DNA from: Asterias rubens
Lineage: Eukaryota; Echinodermata; Asteroidea; Forcipulatida; Asteriidae
Assembly (NCBI RefSeq): GCF_902459465.1
Contig: NC_047082.1
Location: 5,146,001-5,210,000 of the forward strand
Direction: 5' to 3'
DNA: 64,000 nucleotides
Shown here: piece by piece, positions 1 through 11,300 of the stretch
Layout of the letters: each line of letters begins with the position of its first letter
Position numbering within the stretch: the stretch's first letter is position 1
The notes under the pieces: model-generated
Told to the model about the DNA's origin: nothing
Databases searched by the model: none
The model's input: only the letters and a program-made list of their open reading frames with translations
Made by a program: the position numbers and the translations under genes

Positions 1-773
1 CTGCATCTTCAAAATCTGGATTTAAATTTACAAGTAAGTAGACTGGCACTGTGGTCAGGTGATTCAGGGCCCACTAATAATGGGTTCAGTACTGCCAGAG
101 GCAACTTGTATGTATTAAGCTGTCTCATGACTTCACAAAGCCAACATTAAAACAATTGATATTTATTAAGCTGCAGCCACCTTTGGCAAACACGTCATGC
201 ATGTCAGAGTCCTTGTTCACAAAAAGACTCTGGAAGAGGGGTCAGACTATCTGCTACACCCACAGGTTGGAATGGAATCTAAAGATGACTGCGCCATGAT
301 AAAACTGTAGCTATGTATACAACCTGTGACAAATTCTAGTTTGTGAATGCTATATCATGCATGTTGTGAATTTAACTCCCGGGGTTGGTGTGAAAACAAT
401 TGTTCACAATCTAACCAGCATCTGTAATTATTTGACCCATTTTATGATGAGAGTTTAAAGGTTTCATTGATAACTGTGGGTACACATAATTTAACTCTTG
501 CTGAAAATAAATCCAAACCTGTCACACTTTTTGTTCCATATATTTGTTTACAAAAAAAAATTATTTACAATTTCCATCCTTATGAAGCATTATTGTATGA
601 TTTAAGTAACCAGAATAAATAAAGCTTTAATCAAGACAAAAACTAAGGGAATAAATGAGTGGTTAAAAGGTCTTAAAAAGGCGTTTAAAACAGGCTGGGT
701 CGTGGTCGTTCAGCCCTTGTTTCCTCTTTGACGTATCTTATTTGATGACCTGACATGTGTTGCTCTTTAATGA

Positions 774-953
774 CTGAGACAGTTTTCGGATGCATTGTGT
801 TGTGTGTGCGTAGTTAGTCTTGTTTTGCTTCCACACCCAGCGCGGCCAACTCACCAACATCGCCCGTAACGGTGAAACATCTAGCACTAAGACCAGCGCA
901 TCTTATGCATCTAAACATATCCGAAAACAACCGGTTATAAACAGCTCCAGCTG
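774..953 (-). repeat. MITE-like foldback element, copy 1
   Basis: The segment matches 26910-27105 and, in reverse orientation, 21596-21785. The outer arms carry a gttttcgga/tccgaaaac inverted pair and an inner cgcgc-rich pair, so it can fold back on itself. It is non-coding and has no transposase. The short frame across it is not a gene. Confidence 0.6.
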
Positions 954-1149
954 TTCTTTATCACATGTTAACTTTAAACACCCCGCCCCACGTGAAGCGC
1001 TCTCCACCACAACAGGAATGCAGTAGCAAAACTGATTGAGGTATTTATGAATGATCTTTTGCCTCGGAAATCATTACCAAACACTCTGCCCTGAAAGTCA
1101 GTCATGACTAATATGACTATGAGCTAATTAATGAGCAGTATCATTATCA

Positions 1150-1188
1150 GAATATTGATATTATATTCTGAATATAATATCAATATCT
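1150..1188. repeat. AT-rich palindrome
   Basis: Two 19-base arms (1150-1168 and 1170-1188) are reverse complements at 18 of 19 positions with a one-base spacer. The same structure is kept in the duplicate at about 27303-27341. Confidence 0.85.
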
Positions 1189-1328
1189 GTCATGTCTAAA
1201 CAATGTTGAGGAATTATATAGAATTGAGTAGGCCTATGTTTCTTTCTTAGTTTCTACCACCAATCACACATAAATCTAGCCTATACAATACTCAAATTGT
1301 AGCCTACAGCTTGTTGGGCTTGACATGC

Positions 1329-1369
1329 TTGATGATTTAATCATGACCCGGTCATGATTAAATCATCAA
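1329..1369. repeat. Perfect 20-bp palindrome
   Basis: Arm 1329-1348 is the exact reverse complement of 1350-1369, with a single c between them. An outer, weaker pair (agcttgttg before, caacaagct after) extends the potential cruciform. It is conserved in the duplicate near 27482-27522. Confidence 0.9.
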
Positions 1370-2438
1370 CAAGCTTTATTGATATTTTATTAAACTATTT
1401 TGTGTTCATTCAAAGTCAAAAGAACATGCATGGACCTACCTACGTATGTACGTACACGTACATGTACAGTCCCCCGTTCGTCCGTTGAGTCGCAAAGCAC
1501 ACACTGGTCCGATGGCATTATTGTCGTAGTTTTTTATTTTAATATTTCACATCTGACATGGCTAAATAAAGCATGGAGGTACACCAATTCGTGGGTGAAA
1601 CTGTCTTCCGCCACAGAAGCATGACCGTCCACCACAAACACTGTCAATGTTTACAAACTTAATGTTTACAAAAATACTTTGTAGAACACGTTACGTGACG
1701 ACCGTTAACTGGAGGTGCACAATATTTCCCACAATCCTTTGCGAGACGTCGGATTTTGCTATATTCAATAACGTCTATGGCAACTCTCTTCCGAGACTTC
1801 CCGTCATAAATGCAGTCAACAGTTTGATGTGTTTCTAGTTGATCTTTTTGGTGAAAGTTTGTGAAAACTAGGTCACTAACCAGGAGAACACCGTGCACGT
1901 TCAAATAAATTGCATAATGTTATTGTACTTTATAAAATGTAGGACTTTCTCAAGTAAATTCTTGGGGTGACGTCACTATTCTCCAATTGCGCCGCCTTGT
2001 TTGACAAGCCAGTCCGATCATAAAGAGCTCAAGTTTTCCTTAGAACAAAATAATTGCTAAGTAGTTTGTGGTGTCACAATACAAATCGATTTGTTAATAA
2101 TATCTGACAACTCAAGTTAAAATCATTTTGTAGTGTTTTCATTTTATTTGAGCACTGGTGCCGTCATTAAAACCTCAAAAATAAACCATTTTTTGTGTTC
2201 ATTTAATTGCATCTCTAGCGTGCTGTCCGTACTACTGTATGAGGAGTATATTACACTTAATGTTCCATTTGCAAAAAGGGAAAAAAAATGGTAGGAATGG
2301 CATTAAACGATGCTAGAATAGCGATTGTTCAAGTCATGATGATTCTTGTTTGATCAAATGTTTATAAAAACAGATTTTAGTTCATATTCTTCCTACCATT
2401 AAATTGATAACGAGAAAATTGGGTAATTGTAACATTAA

Positions 2439-2878
2439 CCTCAACCCTAGTCTTGAAGTCAAAACGGTAATTGTTAAGCGCGGTGTGTAGTTACAGCACG
2501 GTGTAGCTGCGGGGACGATACACACACCCTCGATCCCAGTATGTGTGTGTGTGTGTGAGTCACACGCTACCTACGACTGTTGCATGTGTAACATCGCACT
2601 GTGACTGTTGCATGAAAGGCAGACAAATAGGCAGCGCCTAACGACTTGTCATCAAGTCTACCTCAACCCTAGTCTTGAAGTCAAGACGGTAATTGTTAAG
2701 CGCGGTGTGCAGTTACAACACGGTGTAGCTGCGGGGACGATACACACACTCTCGATCCCAGTATGTGTGTGAGTCAGCCTCGCGCTACCTACGACTGTTG
2801 CATGTGTAACATCGCACTGTGACTGTTGCATGAAAGGCAGACAAATAGGCAGCGCCTAACGACTTGTCATCAAGTCTA
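2439..2878. repeat. Tandem pair of a ~220-bp unit with TG microsatellite
   Basis: Units 2439-2660 and 2661-2878 are nearly identical. Each begins cctcaaccctag, passes through a (tg)n run and ends at the next cctcaacccc. The same unit recurs at about 45911-46223 next to another SLC16 exon-1 fragment, and its first half lies at the end of the duplicate at 28665. It marks the left boundary of both SLC16 loci. Confidence 0.88.
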
Positions 2879-2896
2879 CCTCAACCCCAGCTTCTG

Positions 2897-3432
2897 CCCC
2901 AGTACACTTCCCACGTAGGATTGGTATAAGTGACTTACCAATGATAAAACCAATACTGTTTGACATGCCGATTACAGTCCCCAGTTCAGCTGCACTGCAC
3001 TCTAGAGAATCCATCATAGGGTTGAATAAAACACCGAACGATTTCAGAGATCCCATCTCCAAGAAAATGATCGTGAATGATATAAACGTAAGTAGACAGC
3101 TTGAAGTCGCCATTTTGGAAATAATATTTCATCTATTTAATTCAGTTTAACCAGGTAGTTTTACGCTAGTGCGTCGGGTTTACTTTGACTTGACCCTAAT
3201 CAGTGGAGAAAGAAACATGTCGACAAAACCGATGACAATAGACCATTGGTAATGGCCTAGGGTGTTGCCCATTGTGCTCCTGTATTTAATGGATAATTCT
3301 TTACGATTTGTTCACCTAAATAAATACAATTTATAAAACATCCAGCGAAGCATTGATACCGTTGACCTTGCCGTAGAACCTTTGGTCTCACAAGTGTGGT
3401 GTAGCAGTTATTGTATCCCATACATCAACGGC
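2897..3432. repeat. Left arm of inverted duplication of SLC16 exon 1 and its upstream region
   Basis: This segment is the reverse complement, with modest divergence, of 4802-5333. It contains a full minus-strand exon 1, the start of its intron and about 300 bases upstream of the ATG. The arms therefore put two transporter 5' ends head-to-head with a 1.4-kb spacer holding a minisatellite and a LINE fragment. Confidence 0.85.
2939..3113 (-). CDS. SLC16-like transporter exon 1, extra minus-strand copy
   Basis: The 175-nt exon starts at ATG 3113-3111 and ends at an intact gtaagt donor (from 2938), phase 1, exactly as in exon 1 of the complete gene at 5120. It encodes the first membrane segment and the start of the second, with the MCT-type KSFGV motif. 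It differs from the plus copy at only a few residues. Similarity continues about 40 bases into the intron and then stops at the 220-bp repeat. No following exons are seen on the minus strand between 2938 and 1, so it is either a stranded exon or the 5' end of a gene continuing outside the window. Confidence 0.75.
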
Positions 3433-4185
3433 AGTAGGTGTATCCCATACATCAACGGCAGTAGGTGTATCCCATACATCAACGGCAGTAGGTGTATCCC
3501 ATACATCAACGGCAGTGGGTGTATCCCATACATCAACGGCAGTGGGTGTATCCCATACATCAACGGCAGTGGGTGTATCCCATACATCAACGGCAGTGGG
3601 TGTATCCCATACATCAACGGCAGTGGGTGTATCCCATACATCAACGGCAGTGGGTGTATCCCATACATCAACGGCAGTGGGTGTATCCCATACATCAACG
3701 GCAGTGGGTGTATCCCATACATCAACGGCAGTGGGTGTATCCCATACATCAACGGCAGTGGGTGTATCCCATACATCAACGGCAGTGGGTGTATCCCATA
3801 CATCAACGGCAGTGGGTGTATCCCATACATCAACGGCAGTGGGTGTATCCCATACATCAACGGCAGTGGGTGTATCCCATACATCAACGGCAGTGGGTGT
3901 ATCCCATACATCAACGGCAGTGGGTGTATCCCATACATCAACGGCAGTGGGTGTATCCCATACATCAACGGCAGTGGGTGTATCCCATACATCAACGGCA
4001 GTGGGTGTATCCCATACATCAACGGCAGTGGGTGTATCCCATACATCAACGGCAGTGGGTGTATCCCATACATCAACGGCAGTGGGTGTATCCCATACAT
4101 CAACGGCAGTGGGTGTATCCCATACATCAACGGCAGTGGGTGTATCCCATACATCAACGGCAGTAGGTGTATCCCATACACCAAG
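3412..4185. repeat. 27-bp minisatellite, about 28 units
   Basis: About 28 almost perfect 27-bp units run head to tail. The first few and the last carry gtagg where the rest carry gtggg. Because 27 is a multiple of three and the unit lacks stop codons in most frames, five of the six frames stay open; none looks like a real protein. A single unit remains at the mirror position of the right inverted arm (about 4802-4825), so the array probably expanded from one unit in the left arm. Confidence 0.96.
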
Positions 4186-4525
4186 CATTCGATACAGTTA
4201 ATCACAATATCTTAGTGGGTAAACTTAAAGCAGTTGGATTAAACAGCTCTGTTGTTTCATGGTTTTCATCATACCTGTCTGAAAGAAAGCAGCTGGTTTC
4301 TATCTCTGGTACTGAATCTAGTTTACAAACTATTACATGTGGTGTCCCACAGGGGTCTGTCCTCGGACCCCTATTGTTTCTAATTTATATTAATGATTTG
4401 GAGACGGCTGTAAATTGTAGATTATTAATGTATGCTGATGACGCTGCTCTTATTGTTTCTGGGAACAACACAGGTATTATTGGAAAAATGTTGACAACGG
4501 AATTGAAATCTGTCTGTGAATAATA
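4183..4525 (+). pseudogene. LINE reverse transcriptase fragment (truncated at both ends)
   Basis: Translation gives the central palm of a non-LTR retrotransposon reverse transcriptase. It starts at AFDTVNH, then has GVPQGSVLGPLLF, YINDL and the catalytic YADD box. This order fits CR1/L2/Jockey-type LINEs. The fragment begins at the last minisatellite unit and stops at a tandem pair of stop codons just after the LKSVCE region. The rest of the palm, thumb and C-terminus, plus the whole endonuclease, are missing. It cannot be active. Confidence 0.9.
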
Positions 4526-4532
4526 AACAAAA

Positions 4533-4722
4533 AATGGCCGATCGTGTCAGTACGCAGGTTCAAAGGAAAACCTTGCTGTTCGAGGCATATTTGTGTGGGT
4601 CATTATATTCTTCAAATAATTTGTTTTCCCCAAACATATGCATTTCATAAAAACACGGTTTTCAAACAATTTTAATCGACCAACTCGCCCGATTCAAGGC
4701 AACCGTGTCTTTTAAATGAATG
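4533..4722 (+). repeat. Half-copy of a hairpin MITE family
   Basis: It matches the right half of elements at 30586-30844, 37572-37812 and 54243-54464, including catatgcatttcat and the end block gaccaactcg..ccgat..aaggcaac. The left arm is missing. Non-coding. Confidence 0.65.
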
Positions 4723-4801
4723 TTTTAAGGAAAACAGCTCTCAGTTTATATATATGCAATAATTTCATTCTGGATCTGAAAACAAAGAGGGTAAAAATGG
4801 T

Positions 4802-5333
4802 CCGTTGATGTATGGGATACACCTACTGCTACACCACACTTGGGAGACCAAATATTCTACGGCAAGGTCAACGGTATCAATGCTTCGCTGGATGTTTTAT
4901 AAATTGTATTTATTTGGGTGAACAAATTGTAAAGAAATATCCATTAAATACAGGAGCACAATGGGCAACACCGTAGGCCATTACCAATGGTCTATTGTCA
5001 CCGGTTTTGTCGACATGTTTCTTTCTCCACTATTTAGGGTAAAGTCAAAGTAAACCCAACGCACTCGCGTAAAACTACCTGGTTAAACTGAATTAGATAG
5101 GTCAAATATTATTTCCAAAATGGCGACTTCAAGCTGTCTCCTTACGTTTACATCATTCATGATCATTTTCTTGGAGATGGGATCTCTGAAATCGTTCGGT
5201 GTTTTATTCAACCCTATGATGGATTCTCTAGAATGCAGTGCAGCTGAACTGGGGACTGTAATCGGCATGTCGAACAGTATTGGTTTTATCATTGGTAAGC
5301 CATTTATACCAATCCTATACGTGGGAATTGTAC
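4802..5333. repeat. Right arm of inverted duplication around SLC16 exon 1
   Basis: This is the reverse complement of 2897-3432. It carries the putative promoter/5' UTR and exon 1 of the complete transporter gene. One inverted minisatellite unit lies at its inner end. Confidence 0.85.
5120..5294 (+). CDS. SLC16-like copy A, exon 1
   Basis: The ATG at 5120 is the first in this frame after an upstream stop. It is conserved in the copies at 3113, 46283 and 51765, though in the 46283 copy the second residue is changed. The donor is gtaagc at 5295, phase 1. It encodes membrane segment 1 (KSFGV) and the start of segment 2. Confidence 0.88.
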
Positions 5334-8300
5334 TGGTGAAAGAGCCAAAGTTAAGCATTTGATTACAATAACCATTATGCATTGTTGTCGTTATAAATAA
5401 ATAAAACTTGATAACAATCACAATATAAAAAAGTTTGCGTTAACACCATGTATTGATAATCTCAAAATGAGTTGGGGTGGTTCTGAAAAGAACCGTTGGT
5501 TTCAACTCGACGTTTCGATCAGTATACTCTGAACATCTTCTTCAATCACAAAGACTTAAATATCACTTCTGTTGCCTTATCTTTATCTACCACATTAACT
5601 GCAAGTGGGAACTCAACATAGTATAAACTCACAGCTTTTGAAAACCAAACCACAATGATGTGTTGAAACTTAAACAAGTGTACGGGCAGCACGTTCTAGA
5701 GGAAACTTAATGAATGAAAATACTGATTTATTGAGTTGTGACTTGTCAAGAACCAGTGCCAGAATTCCAATTAATTGCGATCGATTTTAAGTGGAGTTGT
5801 CACTATCAAGATGTTGCTTATTTTACAAATATAACATAGTTTGAGGGTGACTTGTCGATATTAGCTCCCCGAGGTAGTGGAAGTTGACAAACTAGTTCCC
5901 AAGGCGAAGCCGCGGGAAATAGGTTTGTCAACCTCTAATGCCGAGGGGATCCTCATCGACTAGTCACCCAAAATAAACCATGTTATATTGTTTTACTATA
6001 CTTCATACATATTCAGTTACTGGCACATGAGTTTTGAGCAAGAGAAAATGATTACTGTGTAACAAAATGCACATGATAAGTGTGTTCATGTGTTGGATGT
6101 CGCTAGAGAGAGCACTGTTCGTGCGTGTATACAAAACGGTGCCACGATCGTAAAGCGCATGACAAGTAGAATAGTGCCCGGGTATGACGTCGCGCAATGG
6201 TAGTGCGCATGACAAGTAGAATAGCTCCCGGGGAACTATTACTTGTCATGCACATTTACCACTTGCGTGATTACTCACGTGCGCGCTTGATAAGTAGCAA
6301 AATTAACACCTGGCACGTGATGATGAATGAACCAATGAGAGCTCGACTCTCTGTCATGAATATATATGAGGTATAGTAAGCATGGCGGCGCAATCGGAGA
6401 ATATACTTGAGCAAGGCTTACATTTGTACAGTAAAATTTGTAGTTTAAAGATGCTATGTCCGATTTTTGGCCGATTCGACCCCAACATTTTGATTTAAAA
6501 TTCAATAGGTATTTTGATGGGGGTCGAGAAAGTTACAAGCTTTCATTTGAGCCATTGCTCGAAAAAGTCCGCCAATTATTAGTAGCAGTGAAATAAAGTT
6601 TTCAAAATTAGTTTTTGTCGGGATCCCGACAATATATCACGTCACCAATTCTTATGTGTTTTATGAGAAACGTTTTAAATTTTTGTCATGGTTCCTGGCC
6701 ACTAAAAGTACAAGTTAAACTTTGTTTCGATAGAGCGGGTTGTAGCGTATTTCGCGTGGGATGTTAGACAATAATCCACACACTGTGCAAAGGAGCTGCC
6801 ATACTGGAAAAACGTTTTATTTACTATATCTGGGAATGCAGGTCATGGTGTGACCTTTGACATGATTTGACATGAGCTGTATGCAAAGTAGACAGTACTT
6901 AATATTTATGAGCTGGGTGTAACCAAGTGGGCCAAAGCAAATATATCACAATTCCTCCCCACTAAATATGAAGTTGATTTCAATGTTCAACAAGTCCGGT
7001 AAAACAAATAATAAACAGTGATTCATTAAATGTAGGTAAACAACAGTTCAAAACAACTTGTTTGAGTGAACATCCAAAAATGAGTAAAGTCCATTAAATA
7101 TCAAAGTAATCCATGGCAACATTTTAGTTTGTTGAAAAAAACACCTTAACTTTGACTTTAAACAAAATCGTCTTCTTTTGTTTGGTTTTTATGTGCAGTC
7201 AGTTATAAATTGAGTTTATCAGGAGGTTTATGTTCGCGTGCGGGGTAGCGACGTTCAACAACATGAGGACTACCCGACATGGAAGGTTTAGTAGGTGATG
7301 ACGTTTCACTAGGTTCAGTAAGGTCTGGTTTAACTGGTGTTGGTGTAGGATTGTCCATTTCCGATGGTACGATCTGTGGTATGACATCATAGGGTACAGG
7401 TACATTGAGATTAGGGGGTTTCCCAATGTGCGAGTCGAGAAGTTGGTCAATATGGCGGCGCCAGATCATGTTTGGACCGACACAAACTTCATAGGACACA
7501 GGTCCAGTGCGAGCATGTACCACACCAGGTATCCATTTTTGATTGCCTCTGTACTCGCGAACAGAGACAGTTTGACCAATGTGAAACTCACGCGTTATAT
7601 TGGCAGATGTGTGTGACGCAATCTGATCCATTTGCTTGTTGTTGACATGGCGACGGACATTAGGCTATAGAATATCCAATCGTGAACGAAGGTTTCTCCC
7701 TAAGAACAACATTGCTGGAGATTGTCCGGTCGTGCTGTGTGGGGCACTCCTGTATGCAAACAGAAAGTCAGCCAATTTTGCTGCAGTGGAACCCTTCTCC
7801 CCGCTCATTGATTTCAGCGTTTGTTTGAAGGTTTGAACGAATCGTTCAGCGAGCCCATTCGTAGAAGGGTGGTACGGGGCAGATGTAATATGCTTTATCC
7901 CGTTACGCTTCACAAATGTTTGAAACTCGTCCGATGTCAACTTTGGGCCGTTATCGCTGACTAACTGCTCTGGCACTCCATTCCGTGCAAAAATGCTGCG
8001 TAGAATTTCAATTGTGCGCGTAGAGTCTGTAGATTTCGTACTCACAACCTCAGGCCACTTGGAGTGGGCGTCCACAACTACAAGAAACATTTGGCCAAGA
8101 AATGGGCCGGCATAGTCAATATGAATACGCTGCCATGGTGTTGTGGGCCACTCCCATGTGTGGAGTGGTGCTGACTTGGGATTGTGCTGTACTTTTTGGC
8201 ATCCAGCATAACCTTTCGCAAGTAGTTCAATGTCGTTATCGAGTCCGGGCCACCACACATATCCACGAGCGAGATTTTTCATTTTGACAACTCCCAAGTG

Positions 8301-11300
8301 ACTCAGCGAGAATGGTCTCACGTAGTTTTAGTGGAATTATCACACGTAATCCCCACATAAGACATCCATCGTGCAGTGAAAGTTCATTCCTGCGTACGTT
8401 AAAGGGTTTTAGTTCCGTGTCATATGTTCGGCCATCCTTTCATGGTGAATTCACTTGGGAGAGCACAATATCGCGAGCCGTTTCTTTGCGTACTTGAGCA
8501 CTAGTGACTGGCATTTTCTCCAGCTGAGACATGTGGAGAAGATCATCCGGGTCAATGTCTTCAGTCCGAACCTCAGGTACTGGCAGTCGCGAAAGTCCAT
8601 CCGCATTACAGTGCTTAGTGGTGTTCTTGTATTCTATTTCGTAGTCGTGACTAGCAAGAAAAAGAGCGTATCGCACCATACGTGATGCTGTTGTCGTGGG
8701 AACACTCTTAGCAGGACGGAAGATGGAAGTGAGTGGTTGATGATCTGTAACCAATGTAAACTTCCGTCCCTGTAGATAGTTATTAAACTTTTTGACACCC
8801 CAAACTAGTGCCAAAGCTTCCTTGTCAATTTGAGAGTAATTACGCTCAGCAGAGGAAAGCGTGCGAGAAGCGTACGCAATTGGTCGCTCGGTGTTATTGG
8901 ACAATACATGCGACATGACAGCGCCCAATCCATAAGGCGAAGCATTACAAGCTAACTTTACTGGCAAGGCTGGATTGTAGTGTGTTAGCACTTCATCAGA
9001 TGTAATCAATATCTTAGCAACTTTGAATGCCTGATCACAACCAGGGGTCCACGCCCACTTGCGATTCTTCTCTAGCAACTGGTTAAGTGGATGTAACACT
9101 GTTGCCAAGTCAGGCAAAAAACGATGATAATAGTTAATGAGTCCGAGGAACGAGCGAACCTGACTTACATTCGTAGGAGGTGGAGCATTGTTGACCGCTT
9201 GTATCTTTTCCTGTGTCTTGTGTAATCCCTGGGCATCAATTGCATGCCCACAGTAGATCACCTTCTTAAAGAACTCGCATTTCGACTTATTAAGTCGCAG
9301 TCCGCGATCACGCAGGACCTTGAGCACTCTTTCCAAATTGTGTAAGTGCTCTGTGTCATTGCGGCCAGTGATTATCATATCATCCAGGATGCACTGTACC
9401 CCTGGAATGCCCTGCAAAATTTGTTCCATTGAGCGTTGCCACATTGCCGGGGCCGACGACACACCAAACACTAGGCGGTTCATTTTGTACAGTCCCTTGT
9501 GAGTGTTCAAGGTGAGTAAATTACTTGACTCCTCATTCATTACCATATGAAGATAAGCCTGTCTCAAATCAAGCTTACTGAATCGCTGACCTCCAGCAAG
9601 TGTCGCGAAAATATCCTCAATCTTTGGCAAGGGATATTGTTCTGTCCGTAGATTAGCGTTTAGAGTCACTTTAGATGCGTACTCCGCCACTTTTCTTTGC
9701 GACGGGCACAATGGGTGTTGCCCATTCACAAGTCTCCACTGGTGTAATTATGTTCTCACGTTGAAGCTTAACAAGTTCTGCTTCAATTGTAGGCCTAAGT
9801 GCATACGGCACTTGTCTAGCCTTCAGGAAAACTGGTTGAGCATTCTCTTTAAGTATGAGGTTACCTTTGACACCTTTAAGTTCTCCTATTTCTTCTTTGA
9901 AGAGCTCATCATACTCCTCAAGTAAAGCTGTCAGCTTAGCTCTAGTGTCAGTATGATTTTCCACAGACAGTGACAAAATATTTGGCCAGTCCAACTTAAC
10001 GTGTGTGAGCCAGTCGCGTCCTAATAGCGCTGGTCCTCCACGGTCGACAACGTATAACTCTCCACAGAATTGTTGTCCTTGGTAGGCAGTACTCACATGC
10101 AACAAACCAACTGGTGTTATTTTCTCACCAGTGTATGTCTGAAGTTTCATGCGGGTTGGGTGAAGTCCCAACTTGGAGAATTTGTGCAGATAATCTCCCT
10201 TTGAGATGATACTGCTGATCCAGTGTCCAGTTCCATGCGCAAGGGTGTACCATTAATGGATAGTGTCACCCAAATGGTACTATCTTTGTTCTGGTCCAAC
10301 TTGTTAATGGCCAGTCGCCCGACAAACATTGACGAAGCATCATCATCATTTTCTGTCATTTCCACTGACTTCATAGGTTTTGACTTTTGTTTCCCCTTCC
10401 CTTGCTTTGGAGGGCCACGACTGGGTTGTTGGTCAGATTTTGATCGACACGCTGGTCGGATATGTCCCTTTTTGTTGCATTCATGGCATGTTGCATTCTT
10501 GAAACGACACTGATTCGGGGAATGTGCCGCCCTTCCACAGCGAAAACATGCAGTGGAAGACGTTGGTTTCTTTGACGCAAATTTATGAACGGTTGACTCT
10601 GGTTTATATTGCTGTTGAAATTCAACTGCGTCCTTTGCTGCAGCTTCCATAGCTGTAGCAATGTCAATGGCTTTCTTGAGTGTGAGCTTTGCTTCTGCAA
10701 GCAGACGTTTAGTGATGTTTCCGGCTCGCAGACCACACACAAGACGATCACGAAGTGCATCGTTAAGATAATCTCCAAGTTCACAATATTCGGTCAACCG
10801 CCTCAATTCTGCAAGGAATGCAGTGACAGACTCGCCTTCCCGCTGATCACGCTTGTGGAAGCGAAATCTCTCTGCAATGACAAGTGGTTTGGGGGCAAGG
10901 TGCTTCCCCAAACTTAATACTTATGAGCTGGGTGTAACCAAGTGGGCCAAAGCAAATATATCACACGGGTGATACTCTTTGAAAATATCGTTCAATTGAA
11001 AATATATATTTTTTAATGTTTGGGGCAAAAAATCTTACATAGCATCTGGAATAGTCAGAATCTATTCAGTTTCAACGTGATCTTAAGTCGTACCTTCTTC
11101 AAAATTGACTTTCTGTCCCCCTCCCTGTAATCTTATTTTTATTTTCATTATTACTTGAGTGTAGGACCTGACCAACTGAATGTTGTGTGTCTTTGTTGTC
11201 CCGGTCTTTGTTGGTCATGTGTTTTTTGCTTTGTCTGCTTTGTCTGCTCAGTCTGTAATAACTCTCATTGGCTCTTTTCTTTGTACGGGCACTCCCTATG

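Larger units (their letters stand above)
1..2545. repeat. Segmental duplication, copy 1 (pairs with 26137-28665)
   Basis: This stretch is repeated in the same orientation at 26137-28665 with only scattered substitutions and a few indels. Copy 1 lacks about 17 bases near 811 that copy 2 has, and copy 2 lacks about 39 bases matching roughly 1940-1978 here. It runs off the left edge of the window, so its true length is unknown. I see no convincing gene in it: the short open frames occur in both copies but lack splice context, known motifs or a sensible start. It holds one MITE-like element and two strong palindromes, listed separately. Confidence 0.93.
6736..10970 (-). mobile_element. Ty3/Gypsy LTR retrotransposon (Mag/SURL-like), internally deleted, with cgggt target duplication
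   Basis: The element proper is 6741-10965 and is flanked by the 5-bp duplication cgggt (6736-6740, 10966-10970). It is oriented on the minus strand: gag at high coordinates, then protease, reverse transcriptase/RNase H, integrase. The outer ends are tg...ca. The downstream LTR is complete (210 bp), while the upstream LTR keeps only 54 bp. The primer-binding site and the gag start are deleted. The paralogous intron at about 62655-62665 has the single uninterrupted gagcgggtgata, which is the empty site. Frame changes and a stop make it non-autonomous. The Mag/SURL assignment is inference from domain layout and the ILDD-type box. Confidence 0.95.

Noticed and set aside
820..1026. 68-codon ORF conserved in the duplicate (26931-27179)
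   Set aside because: It is shared only because the DNA is duplicated; it lies over a foldback MITE, begins at different points in the copies and has no recognisable domain.
3412..4185. CRISPR array
   Set aside because: The units are contiguous and identical with no unique spacers, and the window is clearly an animal genome.
3382..4215. Long open frames on both strands across the 27-bp array
   Set aside because: All come from a stop-free repeat whose length is a multiple of three; they overlap in five frames and lack any other coding sign.
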